The translations under genes and the position numbers were made by a program. Shown one piece after another: positions 19,016-31,910 of a stretch of DNA of 64,000 nucleotides. The first letter of the stretch is position 1; the number at the start of each line of letters is the position of its first letter. The DNA comes from Ciona savignyi (lineage: Eukaryota > Chordata > Ascidiacea > Phlebobranchia > Cionidae): positions 5,830,100-5,894,099 of the forward strand of contig CH003412.1 in assembly GCA_000149265.1 (NCBI GenBank), in the 5' to 3' direction. The notes under the pieces were generated by a model. It saw only the letters and a list, made by a program, of their open reading frames with translations, ran no database searches and was not told where the DNA came from.

Positions 19016-22000
19016 ATGGCCTCACATTTGCACTTGGTTGAAGATGATAATTCATCTGACGAAGAAGATCTGTTTCCGTTAACCAACACTGGGTCGTCTG
19101 TGGTCGAACCGAGTTCAGGTCGACAATATTCCATTGTGACATATTCCGATAACGAATTGCCACAGAATGCCGCGGCCACCAGAGCAGTGAGGTGGTTGAT
19201 TAGTAACGTCACCGCAAATTCGCGACGAGGAGAAACAAATTATGGAAGTCAAAATAGAACAATCGATCTGACCTCATCCAATCCTGGTGAAAGTGATGGT
19301 GATGGGGATGATGACGCCCCGTCCCCTGTTATCGGACACTTGTCATCGAATCCACATCGGCAAAGATTACGTTTGGTATCGTCAGAATCGTACACGTCTT
19401 TGAGTGAAGCTAGTACTCGTAGTGAGATCTCCAATCCAGGTATTTTATACACTGCCCTAATGATATGATACCTATGACTAGAGATTTCCAATCCACAATC
19501 AATACTCCATTCAAATGGGAAATAATTTGGAATTATTTTTTAATTTTAGTATTTGCAATCGAAGTACTCAAAGTCTGGCATATTTGCGCTTTGATATCAA
19601 CAATTATAGGCCTAACTTGTAAAAGCATTTTTTAATATCAATTTAAATAAACTTGTGACCTTCACATGTTCCACAGCCATATCACATTAATTAGGTGATG
19701 TTTTTATTCAACAAAATTAGTAAAATTCAGGTTGTTTCCTTAGCTATAGGGCCGTAGTAGTATATACTAAAATGTTGCAAAAAGATTCACTGTTAAAGAT
19801 TTGTTTTTAATAACCATTATTTTAAGATGCTTAGTTTGTGACTTTTTATATTTAATTACTGGGTATCATGAGCTTTAAAATGAGAAAGTACTGTTATTAC
19901 AATACCTATACACACAGTGGCCGAAAAAACGGTAGCATGGGAGAAGTGCTAAGTGGACACTTATACAAAACAATTTTTTTAATACAAAAACACCTGAAAC
20001 CTTATTAGTAAAATAACCAAGTAGCAACATAAAAAATAACTGCGTGATAAAAATATATACATTGGTGATGTAAAAAAACTTTCATCAAGATTTTATAAAC
20101 ATTTTTTATGGGATGTTTTTTTGATTGAAGTAGACCAGTGGTTTTGAAGTAGCAGTAACAGCGATAATAAAATTTAAAAAATTTTATAATTTATCGATCT
20201 TTTTTGTGCAAATTCAGAAGTTCACAGACACCTTGAAAACGCTTCACAAATCCCCGGTTAAGAATCACTGATGTAAACAGTGCTAGGCAGACAATTTTTT
20301 ACACTTAATACAAAATAGTTTTCCTGGTCCAATTTATTTTTATAGTAGTTGTAGTTTATATGATTGGCACAGTTTCTAATAGTTTTATTTGTACATATTT
20401 TGGACAGGTGTCAATTTTAATTGAAACAAAAGCCGTCACTAATATAAAATCAAGGTTTTTCATTATTTCCGGTTCCGTAAATGATGTTATCCACCATTTT
20501 AGCTTCTATGTTGTCAGTTGCTGGATTGGTGTTTTCTGTTTGCTCTAAATTTTGCAATTGAGAGAAAGTTTGGTCAACGTTCGGTCTGTCTTGCTGTGCC
20601 TGCGTCCTTTTCAGGTTGCTAAAAATAAATAATCGAAATGCATATATTATAAAATAAACCAGTATGTATAACTAACAAAAAGTTAACCACGGCTAATGTA
20701 AAATGAATAAAAAAAGTGTCAACAATATAAGAGCTTAAAATTGTTATTTTTTCGACCACTGTAATTATTTCAAACACCGTAATTATTTCGAAAAATTAAT
20801 AAAATTGGAGGTTCTTAGTGTTAAATGCTATGCCTATAAGCTTCAAAGTTTGGACACGAAAAAGAATATAAACCGGTACATCTATTTCTGCATATCTAGT
20901 TTATATTAGCGTTAATATTTCTGGAAGTTTTAATCTCGAGTTAAACAATCCTTTGGGATAAGGTTACTTGACACCGCTTTTAATCACTTTTCGAAAATAC
21001 CAAAAAACTGTTGGTCATTTGTGTGGTTGGATAAGTCAGTTAAACAAATGTTTACTATTAGTAGCAACATCTTATTCATGTACAATATAATGCAATAACT
21101 CTTACAACATGATGGTGAGTACGAGGGTTCTGATGCCTGTAATAACATCCAATTTGTTTTACCACCTTTTTATTATTTTTTCCAACCTCTGAATTTCGCT
21201 TTTGATTAAAGAAAACATTCTTGGCAAATGCTTTCGCGTTCGTCTTGCGGCGATCCTATCTTACCTCTAACGGCACAGTACGAATGCCCCCGTTTGTCCC
21301 TCTTAATCATTACCTCGCCCTCCGAAAACCAACAAAATAGAACCGAGGTCCTATTTCCATTATTCCATGCACCATTATATTTATTAACTTTGTGTCTTTA
21401 AAAGCAATAGACTTAAGTAACAAACTTAGCCATCTTAAGTTGATATAAGCCATATTAACATAAATAGAAAATAATGAAAATATTTGTTCTTACCACGAAT
21501 ATATACAACTGAATCCCAGTGCAATTATGCAGAAAATCAAGCAAACTGATAAAACAATCACGGCAATTTTAAAAACTTCTTGTGTTGATTCTGCATTAAA
21601 ACAAACCAGAGAATTATATTATAATTAGGATAATGATTTTATTAGTAACATTACATTAGTATGGGCGGGTCTACGATAGCCCCGCGACCAGGAATTAATA
21701 AAAAAAATTACAAATACATTGTGGGTGGGTGTCGTGTTTTAAATATTTTATTGTCTAATAATACCTAATTACTTACCACCATTGTTTCGATTGTTGGCAT
21801 TATTCACTGAAGTCATGGTTACAGTCTCAACACTGCTTACTGGAAAGGCCGTGCTTGATACACTACTATTAGTTGTTGCATTTTCAACTGGTTGTATCCA
21901 GACTACAATAAGAATTGTTTCAAGTATTGGAAATACATTTTATATACTTTAGAGCTCAACATAGTTAATTACTTGCACAATATAATTTTAAGTCTCCCTA

Positions 22001-25000
22001 CTGAAAGAAATGTTCTTTGATGTTTAGATTCAGTGTAAGTCTTAGAATTAATATACAGCAGGCACCGCCTAATATGACCAACCCATTTTGGTCATAATAA
22101 GCGGCGCCTGCTGTAAAATCAAAATAAGATTCTATTTAAATAAAAGACTGGCCTTGTTGAAATGGTAAAATATATTCCTGATAAATGCATAATCTGACCT
22201 TTGTTTGAATTATACGAGTTGCAACAATGTTTAGTACTATAACATAGCGCATACCAATCTACCTTCATTGGTCTGGTTTGTACAATTGCTGAAACAAAAT
22301 AACAAAACAAGAGTTATCTCGTATACATCCAGGGNNNNNNNNNNNNNNNNNNNNNNNNNNNNNNNNNNNNNNNNNNNNNNNNNNNNNNNNNNNNNNNNNN
22401 NNNNNNNNNNNNNNNNNNNNNNNNNNNNNNNNNNGAGTAGTCATTGTATTTGAGGGGCATGTGCATGGAATTGGACAGGTTTGGTTTCCATATTGCTTGC
22501 TGGTGTACGTTTCCCACCAACCATTATTTATCTTTTTTAGATCGTGTTCCATTCCTGCAAATAAAGACCACATTAATTCCAAATTTTGTGGACTTTAATA
22601 TACAGTCAAATCTCGGTACAATGCCACTTTTGCATTACAGTCTACTGTAGCCATTTTAAAAACCATCATTACTCAACACTTTAATCGTACAATACAGTAT
22701 ATTGAAGTCGTTACTTTACAACTCGTTACCATGCCACTTTGCCTTTGTCCGGGTGGGCAGTAACACTATTCGACAGTACATTTTTTACAAGGGATTCAAA
22801 GTAGAATTTTAAAATTTAAAAGATTTAAATCTTTAAAGATTCTATTGTTGATTTTATGTAGTATTTGGAATAGAACTTAAAACATTTCTATACAAAAACA
22901 ATTTTCAATGAAAGTCCTATTTTTTGTTATTATTTTAAGTTGCTTCTTCCTAGCCTTAAGTTGTAGAACTTATTACAATTAATAAGCATTTTGCATCTGC
23001 AAGACTTTAAAAATAGCTAAACACACTTTTCACTGGGTAAGCAGCAAAAAGATTGTTGCTTTATAAGTAAAATATTAGTTATTATTAATTTTTCTCCAGT
23101 TAATTTATTTTCAAATTCAATTTCAGGTTACAACTTTAGCATTTACCATCTGGTGTAGTTATTATCTTGTTTCCTTTCCCTTGTTTCACATGAAGTACTC
23201 TAATTACCAACTTATTGGTTGGATATAGTGGCGCTATGTTTTTTGAACATTTTGAATTCGAAATCCAATTATTCACTTCGGAAATTAATATGTCTCCGTG
23301 GATTGTAGCACATTGTGCTTTTATATGTGTCAGCCTAAAACCTGCAAATATAAACCATATTATTATATTAAGATATTCAACACAATAGTGGAAGTTGGTC
23401 TACGGTAGAGTTAAAACTAGGCCTGCAAAGAGATCGTTAATATCCATAATAACCTTTCTTCTAAGCCACGATAATAATAAACTTGATTAGCTTATCATGG
23501 AACTTCTTTACATTCTCTGTGAATTTTGTCCCGTTGAGATAAGAGGGAGAGCGTTGGTGGCGTTTTCTCTACAGACGGTAAGCGTCGTGTTCACCAAAGC
23601 ATGAACCCAGCTGGGCGTGCTGAGCGCACGATAAAGAAAAAGGCGGCGAGACTAGTTGCGTGTGTCCTGCTTTGATGAATATCATACACTTCGAGAATAT
23701 TGGAAATAGTATTTCTGTTTGTTTGCTTTTGTATGCCCTTTTTACACTTCCTTCGCTGTTCTTTTTTATACTTTTCACTGTTTTAAATCTACAAAACTTC
23801 AATGCGTTTTGGTTCATTTTTTCATAATATAGTTAGAATAAAGGGAAATTTCAATTAGGAATAGTAAAAAAACTACAAAAGATAAAAATACAGTTCAAAT
23901 TTTCCTGAGTAAAAAAACTATTAGACAGTCTACATTCCAATTTTCATATTATTTGGGCATACCAATAATTGGTGAGTATTTCGTTTGTCAGTGCACCTTT
24001 AAATTTTTTAAAGTCGAGCAGAATTTTCTTTACATATAAAGTGGTGTTCACTAAAATTTACATAATATATTTTATATTGGAGATAGATTCTAGTTATGTG
24101 GCTTGTTTAAAAGGGGGATAAATTATCTTTTCATCCATACTAAATATTAAATCATAGCATAAACTTTTGATAAACTGTGCTAATTTGAAAATGACTAAAA
24201 ATTGTAAAAAAACACTGCGAGACAGCATGTTTGAATTAATGCATTTAGCCGGGAGTGAAAGAGTTTAGTTGTATTACCGGTATGTAATATAAAGTTCACT
24301 AATCAACTTGTAAATGGTTGCTTATATTACAGTAACAATGAAACCATCAATGTATGAATGGTTTTTTGTGTAATTGAAGTTACTAGAAAAACTTTACGAA
24401 TGCAATATTTATGAACTTCGCTTATCCGCATCTGGCAAACTTTTCGACTTATTGCAATAATAATAAATAAGGGTGATTTTACCTGCAAGCCTTATTTAAT
24501 ACACACTTTAATATTATTATGTATTTTCAGACGTTTAAATTAAAATGTATTTCAGACGCTTAAAACATTTAGTTTAGATTTTTTCCCCATGTTTACTATT
24601 GATAATCACAATTTCTGCGATATCTGACCCTGTTTCTATGTTGTTTAAAATATACTGCTCAAAATACCTTTTACTGCTCATTAATTCACAAGGCAGCAGT
24701 GTTTATTTAATGCATAATATACATGTAAAAAAGAGTAAAACACTTAGTTTTTGACCCAGATTTGCTTTAAAACAACATAAAATAAACTTACCTGCAAAAA
24801 TTCCCAAAACGAGCAAAATCATGTCCATACTTGTGGCACACCAGACACATACTAAACAATGGTGGCAAGATCCTTTTGATGCTGTAGTGAGTAACATGCT
24901 ATTATTATAGTAGAGTGATAATTTTCGAGACGTAATTTCCTGTTGCATAACTTAGTTTCAAAAATACAACCAGGGGAAGTGGTTCATCACTATCTGAACC

Positions 25001-28000
25001 GACCTTTTTCCATCAGCCAAAGCATGCAAATACCCCCGTACTAATTCGATAAAATCATTTCATGTTTGCCCTTTAAATAGAAAGAAGTTCAAATAAATTT
25101 TGGACAAAATACTTAAAAAACCAACAAGAAATCATACAATTAATCTAATTAAAAGTAAATAATAGATGTATAGGCCCTAGTAAATGTACAAATAAGTAAG
25201 AATTAGCAAACTTCATACACTCTTTATATTATATCTGTATGTAATTGAACACAATTAATAAGATAATTTAACTTAGATAAAAAAAAACAACTAATTAAAT
25301 ACAATATAATTTAAAAAAACATGCATTCATTTCGGCTGTTTTACTGTTGCCTTTTAAAATTGTGCTGAATAAGACAACAGTTATGTAGCCAGAACATATG
25401 CAAAATGAATACTTATTTAATTATGCTGTCTAATATTGTTTTTTAAAGTCAAGTTGCCTCATGAATTTTATATTTTAAGGTTTATACGATCTTAATGCAA
25501 TTGTATGTTTAGCCTATGCATGCAGGATTTCATTCTAATAAGTTTTTACTATTTTTCTATTGTAAATAATAAAATAAATTTTTCTTTTTATAATTTTAAA
25601 TTGTTTTCCTTGATCAAATGAATAAGTTTTTTTAATCGACAGGCAACAGAAGATGGGAATCTCAACATTTGGTTCCTCCAGCTGATGTTAACAGTGATTC
25701 CAGTTCCTCCACAACTCCTACCAATCCAGTGTTGCCAAACGAGTATCCGCAGCCAGTGTTGCCTTCTGTAGTCAACCACAACGATGCTGCCTCTCAGGCG
25801 GCGTTTTCGTTCCCAAAGAAGACGAAACACCACGTGAAACGGAAACTCTCATCGCCCTCAGAACCCTGCAGCCCCAAGAAGGCGAAAGAAAATTCCCGAA
25901 AAAGTGACTCAGATGATGACGAAGAACTGAATTGTCCCATTTGTTTTGAGCCTTGGACCAACAGTGGGAAACATAGACTCGTTTCGTTGAGGTGAGTTTT
26001 ATTAATAAATAAAATCGGTTACATTTTATTCTATGTGTTTTGTCGGCTTTCCGTTTATGTACTGTGTATCAGTAAAATCTAGTAATATATTGTTATTTAA
26101 GATAAACATAAGTGCACATAAAGTAATTAAGATTTATCCGCTCATCATCATTATACCACTTTACCTAAGTTGCTTCAATTTAGTTATGTTACTTTTTAGG
26201 CATCTTCAGTGTCCTTTTTGTACAGAATAAATTGAATCATTTTTTACAACTTGTATTTATTAAGTGACAAACCATACGGGTCCAAGTATAAGTAGGTATC
26301 TCATTATCCAAATCTATTCGGTTTTTGGAAAATATTAATTTCTAGCCGTTCTGAAATAGCCTTAATGAAAAAAAAACATTTTTGTATTAATAGGCATATA
26401 TATATATTTTTTTTTAAATTTCTGCTTTATTTTACGACTTTGTTTGCCTTGCAGATGTGGTCACCTATTCGGTCAAAAGTGTGTCGAGCGGTGGTTAAAG
26501 GATTGCCACCAGAAATGCCCGCAGTGCAATGTAAAAGCAAAAAAATCCGAAATTCGAGTTATTTATGCCAAGAAACTTAAAGCCGTCGACACCTCAGATT
26601 TAGAGAATGCAATCAAGTTAGTTTTCAGGGTTACATTAAATGATCATGCCCCCAAGCAGATATATAATATTCCTAGATTGTAATAATATTAAACTGTTTG
26701 AAAGCCAGTGTATTTGTAATTGTAATAAAATCTAAAAATATTTTAAACTTTGATATCTTGGTATTAATTTGTATTTTTAAGTCAATACCATTGTTTTCAT
26801 CATGCAGGGAGGTGTTATACAGCTAATTTTAGTCATATGGTGACATATTTCAAAACACGCCCATTTAAAAGTTGTATTTTCGTAATTGTCCGCATAGCTC
26901 TGCTATTATGCTACTGTATTTTTCCAGCAGTGGTTTGAATCTTTTGTTGGGTTTAATTCAAAAATAAATATCGTACATTGCGTATTAGGTTAGGATAGGA
27001 TAGAATATTTAGTAAAACCCATTAATCCACTGGTTTTAGGCAATGTCCGTTAAGTGCCTTGCCCAAGGCACAACCGTCTAGCTAGCGACCAGTTTCGCAC
27101 CTGCAACCTTTCGATTGAAAGGCGACACACTTAACCGCCAGACTAACCGATCGGACGAAAGGTTTCTAAAAAAAGATTTTAATATTCTGGAAAAAGTACT
27201 TTATTTTCATTTTCGTGCTATTTTTTCAAGTTCTCGTAGATTTTTGAATTTCCCCAAATCTTCTTCTCAGAGTTGCAGACAAGGTAAAAGCGGAGAAAAG
27301 GGAAAGAGAGATGGAATTAGCCAAAGTGAGGATGCAATATGAAATGGCAATGGAGGAGTGTAGTAGACTTAAAAGCAGAGTCAGTGTAAGTTCACACGTT
27401 TTTATAAGACAAATTTGAATAAAACTAATTATTTTTAATATATTTTTTTTGTATTTTTTAAAATTTGTTTAGTTAATAATTATTTTTAATATATTTTTTT
27501 ATATTTTTTTAAATTTTTTTAATATTTTTTGAAGTCGTGTTGTATATATTAAGGTAGGTGGTGTTTATTCTTTTTTAACATTTACATATTAAATGCCTAA
27601 CACAATGACACAACTGTCAAGAGATCGGCCTAAAACTACAGTTATTAAAACACTGGAGAATTGACTGTAAATAATGAACACTGGTTTATAATGACACAGT
27701 GATTAAATTGTTTGTTTTTTAACTCATTATTACCTTTGAAATGTCTAGACTTTGATGGACACACACGGTACTGCACCCTGCAGCACCTCAGACGCAGATA
27801 CCACAACCCAGGACTCCCGAGGGAAGTTTTTTCAACCCATTAAAACGACAGTGATCACCGCCGGAGGGGGTTGTCGAGTCATGGACTTCGATAAACGATC
27901 GGTTCAGTTCGCGATCTCACAACCCAGCCCTCATTCTCGTTTCATGACTGGTGAGTAATATAATATAGGGTAAGATATTTATGTTTTATCTTAGTATGTT

Positions 28001-31000
28001 GAAGTTCTATCTGATCAATGATCATATTATATTGATTCTCACACTACAATCTTGTTCTACCCAATTCTCATTTCATTCCAGGATTTGGGGTAAAGAAACT
28101 GAGTGGTTTGGATTTTAAGAGCGGTTACTTTACAATGTTGCATCAGAAAGTGATAAAAGATCTTCGTTTCAATCCGCTGTGTGAAAACCAACTTCTCTCA
28201 GCTTCACAAGATGGATCACTCCGTATAACAGAGTGAGTCGAAAATGGTTTGCTTGGTTAGTATGGCACCTTTTAACCGAAAGGGTAAAGGTTCAAAACTG
28301 ATAACTAGCTAGCTACACAGTTTTGTCTCTAGCAAGGTATTTGAAAGACATCACCTGGGCCCAGTGGATTAATGAGTTGTATTAAAACTAATGAAAAAAC
28401 TTAATCATACACAACACACACCGCAATAGCACCGGTAAACCGACGATGGGCATGAGGTGATCTGATGATTGACCGTGTGATAACGCCCCTTGCGTTTTCC
28501 ATTCACCTAGATAAATGTGAATATCTTATTTTTTGGTTGAACCACGCACCTCTGCTATTTAAAAGGTGGTACATTAATCTTTACAGATATATAGAAGATA
28601 TAACAAAATGTATAATATGCTAGGGGATTGAATACTATTTTTATCCTTTTTCTGACAACAAGTTGTTGTCACCATTGACTGCCAGTTTACCTTGTGCTAA
28701 AAGTCTACATGCCAATGAGATGTTATATTTGGTGTTTGCTTTAATATGTAATCCACTAAGTCAGGCAAATTTGCAGCAGTTTTTATCCCCGCAAAAAAGA
28801 AAATAGGAAACAAAAATCATGTGTTAAATATCCAAGGGTATTTTTTGTTTATTTTTGGAGGGATAGATTTGCTCATTCTGGTAAATGTACACCATGTCTA
28901 ATCCACCCAACTTAATCCAGCTTGCTTAAACCAACTTAATCATCTTGTTTAATCCCTAGCATGCTGAGCAATTCGAAGGTCCACGAGTACAAAGCTGGGA
29001 AACCAGTCTGGAGCTGCTGCTGGGACAGCAAGGATAGAAACATTATATACGCTGGGCTGAGCAACGGATCGTTCATGCAATTCGACCTCCGTCACACAGC
29101 CGACGCATTATCCACCATGGAAAACACAACTTCAAGGTTGAGTTCATTAAAAATAAGATCCAATTGACTTTTTTGTATGGCCTTTTTTTGACTCTATTTA
29201 AAGTTTAAACAAACTTATAAATTAACTTGGGGCTGTAGCATAGGTAATTTAGTAACTGACCAAATAAACATAATGCCGTAGAAAATACAAGTAAGTATAC
29301 TGTAAAGTACAGAACTGAATTAAAAGCCGCGATAATAAAACAATCAATGAAAATTACGTGTGCCAGATTAATTAAGTGATACCAACAAAAATACTTAAAA
29401 TACCATTGCACTTTGCAAGCATTTTTTTGCATATTTTGCTATAGTAATATTAAAGAAGTAGTATAGTTGTGTGGCCGAAAGGTTAACATGACCAATACAT
29501 ATACCAATTATGCACAAATGGACTTAGTGGCAAGCCGAAATTGGGTTCGAAATTATGACAGCAAGCTAAATTTATCATGATATAATTTTTAATGCAAAAT
29601 CTTTCATAATATGAATTTGATATAGTAAAGTAATATTAAAGAAGTAGAACGGGGTCGTGTGGCCGAAAGGTTAACGGAACGATACAAATGCTAATTCTAT
29701 ACACAAGGGGTCTTGATGGCAAGCCCCTCATGGGTTTGAAATTATGACAGCATGCAAAATTTATCATGATATAATTTTTAATGCAAAATCTATCAAAATA
29801 TGATTTTGATGCAAAATCTATCAAAATATGATTTTGATGTAAAATCTATCAAAATATGATTTTGATGCAAAATCTATCAAAATATGATTTTGATGCAAAA
29901 TCTATCAAAATATGATTTTGATGCAAAATCTATCAAAATATGATTTTTAATGCAAAATCTGTCAAAATATGATTTTGATGCAAAATCTATCAAAATACTT
30001 TACCATAATGATTTTAATGCAAAATTTATCATAATATGACGCACACTAGCCCCACATGTTATAACTCCACCAACCCTTCAGGTGCCCAGTTGTTTCCCTG
30101 TACCACGTCCCGCCCACAGCGAGTGATAAATTCCAAGGCCGTGGCGGCCTCTTCAGCGGCACGCTAAACGGCGCCTCCTTCTGGCAGGATATCACCGCCC
30201 CTGTGGATGGGTCGCCGTCTCTGATCTCGAATTTCAAACCGACATTTTTACCTCTTGAGCCTGGAAGCAGCACTGGGTTGTGCTATAACCCATCGACCAA
30301 CCACTGCCTTGTGACTTTTAGACCAGGTTGGTTTCGGGAGTCATTTTTTCGCTTAGATTTGGCGGCCCTCTCCACTATATTTATTAAATTATATGCTTTT
30401 TAGTGACGTTTTTTAGCGACTGCTTGTTTTGCCTTCTTGTCTTGTTCCTGTGTCATAATTTAATTCGTTTGCCATTTTTTAAACTGGGGCAAAAAAATGA
30501 ATAAATTAAACTAAACTAAACATTTTACATTTATACCAGGGGTTGGGTTATCACATGTCATTCCCCTTCAGCCAGGATACAAATAATACATTCTTTACTG
30601 TAGCTTTGTTATTCAGTCTTTTAAACCCTTGCTCTGCAACCAGTTCACCATGAAACTACTGCTGCAAGGCAATGCTAGCTGTTCCACTGGAAATGATAAT
30701 ATTTTATTAAAAACAGGTTTTGCCAAACAAAAAAGGTTTAGTTTTCCCAAATTTCATCATTATGATCACTGATCAGACACTTTACAATACATAGTCATTT
30801 AATAACTGCTGTCATCGCTACAATATCTTCGGTCTAATGGTGAACACAATATAATCTGAAATATGTAATAACACTCCCCTATAGAAACATGAGGTAATTT
30901 GACGATTGTGTGATAATGCACATTATTTTGGATTTTCCCATTCACGGGGATAAACATTAATATTAAATTCTTTCTAGTGTCATTAACCCCGTCATTCTGC

Positions 31001-31681
31001 AGGCTGCAGTTATCGAAGGACCACCCATCTTCTCGGGGAGCTTCAGTCGATTGTGGTGGGTGACAATGAACCCCGGATAATCTGTAATGTGGTGGAGTCG
31101 TTCTATGGGGGGCAAACCCATAAAATGCTGACGAGAAACGCATTGCATGTACTGCCATCTAATGGTGGAAACGAGGTTCTGGTAGCGTGTGTGGGTGACG
31201 AGCCGAACAAGAGGGTTCAGGTTATTTTATTTCTATATATCTGTGTTTGTTTATTTTAATATGCGTATAGGATTAAAACTGGTCACTAGCTAGTCAGTTG
31301 TGTCCTTTCTTGGGCAATCCACTAAGCAGACCAAATCTGAATTCCGTGCATTAATGGGTTCTACTAAATGTTTGAACTGACGAGTTTCGACCCTTGAGGT
31401 AATCTGACAAATACCTGTGTGATAACGCCATATTCATATTCACGTCACGGATAATGAATCTTATATACTTCTCAGTGCCCGGCCTAAAGTTGAAACAAGC
31501 ACAAGGAAATTAAATTCCCCGTCCCCTCTTGCAGATTTACGATGCAAATCGAAACAAACTGATGCAATCACTACCATGTGAAAGTGGTCCTGCTCTTGAC
31601 ATCTTGCCAGTACAAATATCAGACAAACAAATTCTAGCCGCTCTTACCGAAACGACACTAAAAATCTTTTCACTCGGATAA
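19016..31681 (+). CDS. RFWD3: RFWD3, RING finger and WD40 E3 ubiquitin ligase
   Basis: RFWD3 ubiquitinates RPA and related targets at stalled forks and crosslinks. Ten exons: 19016-19439, 25643-25991, 26455-26616, 27271-27385, 27749-27950, 28082-28232, 28960-29136, 30082-30326, 31003-31220, 31535-31681. All are GT-AG and in phase; 729 aa versus ~774 in human. Residues 1-238 are Ser/Asp-rich with a basic [10 protein letters not shown] patch. The RING spans about 239-282 ([19 protein letters not shown], then CGHLFGQKC and CPQC). A coiled coil (~313-350) and a WD40 region follow ([52 protein letters not shown]). Intron 1 is 6.2 kb and hosts an opposite-strand gene. The start is the first ATG of the open exon 1. 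Confidence 0.94.
20450..24828 (-). CDS. single-pass receptor-like membrane protein nested in RFWD3 intron 1
   Basis: Seven exons in phase: 24828-24792, 23341-23147, 22554-22435 (runs into a gap), 22288-22263, 21902-21777, 21590-21494, 20618-20450. At least ~256 aa. Exon 1 is a signal peptide ([13 protein letters not shown]). The ectodomain has scattered cysteines ([21 protein letters not shown]) and several N-glycosylation sequons (NQT, NCT, NAT, NSS). A Ser/Thr-rich stalk (exon 5) leads to one membrane helix ([20 protein letters not shown]). The ~60 residue tail is Gln/Asn-rich and ends near [15 protein letters not shown], with a possible tyrosine motif. No family recognised; role as a surface receptor or adhesion protein is inferred from architecture only. 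The start codon is chosen for the signal peptide. Exon 3 may be incomplete. Confidence 0.75.
22054..22115. repeat. 62 bp near-perfect palindrome
   Basis: TACAGCAGGCACCGCCTAAT is mirrored by AAGCGGCGCCTGCTGTA around ATGACCAACCCATTTTGGTC. A small foldback element or hairpin in an intron of the nested gene. Confidence 0.75.
22335..22434. other. assembly gap of 100 N
   Basis: A round 100 N usually denotes unknown length. It truncates exon 3 of the nested membrane-protein gene and may hide part of its ectodomain. Confidence 0.99.
26990..27157 (-). mobile_element. tRNA-derived SINE with internal deletion
   Basis: The tail GGATAGAATATT joins directly to AGTAAAACCCATTAATCC and then the head, so the middle ~120 bp is missing. 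RFWD3 intron 3. Confidence 0.85.
28246..28530 (+). mobile_element. tRNA-derived SINE, diverged
   Basis: Starts just after the exon 6 donor of RFWD3 (GCTTGGTTAGTATGGCACC) and keeps all blocks with many substitutions. Confidence 0.75.
29465..29780 (+). mobile_element. two tandem copies of a second tRNA-headed repeat
   Basis: Units at ~29465 and ~29650 each begin GTGTGGCCGAAAGGTTAAC and carry GGGTTCGAAATTATGACAGC or GGGTTTGAAATTATGACAGC. The GTGGCCGAA...GGTTCGAA layout recalls a tRNA-Ser/Leu head. The right units run into the 28 bp array. Other copies lie at 62622 and 62880. Confidence 0.6.
29779..30000. repeat. 28 bp minisatellite in RFWD3 intron 7
   Basis: About eight head-to-tail units built from AATCTATCAAAATATGATTT plus TGATGCAA. 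It grows out of the 3' end of the adjacent tRNA-headed repeat, which contains the same words once. It ends about 80 bp before exon 8. Confidence 0.93.
30342..30530 (-). repeat. dispersed repeat, reverse of 38553-38726
   Basis: Begins right after the RFWD3 exon 8 donor (TTCGCTTAGATTTGGCGGCC) and ends TTAAACTAAAC; the reverse complement aligns with 38553-38726 along most of its length. Confidence 0.6.
30880..30965 (+). mobile_element. tRNA-derived SINE, tail fragment
   Basis: Only GAGGTAATTTGACGATTG through CATTCACGGGGATAAACATT remains. RFWD3 intron 8. Confidence 0.7.
31262..31465 (+). mobile_element. tRNA-derived SINE, headless
   Basis: Starts at ACTGGTCACTAGCTAGTCAG and keeps GCATTAATGGGTTCTACTAA and a CACGGATAATGAATC tail. 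RFWD3 intron 9. Confidence 0.7.
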
Positions 31682-31910
31682 CATTTATTCGTATACTATT
31701 CCTCCCAAAGTTAATATACCCTCTGTAACTATGCAATAGTTTAAAGGTGCATGTTTTTTGTGTCCGACTGCCACGATATGCTGCTACCCTTTAAAAATAT
31801 GATTTTTCATTCATATTGTTTTTATTGTTGCATTTCTTGTCAGTTGTTTCTCAAAGAAGTTGATCACGAAATAGAAAGGAATTATAAAAAAAATTGCGAC
31901 AAAATAGAAG

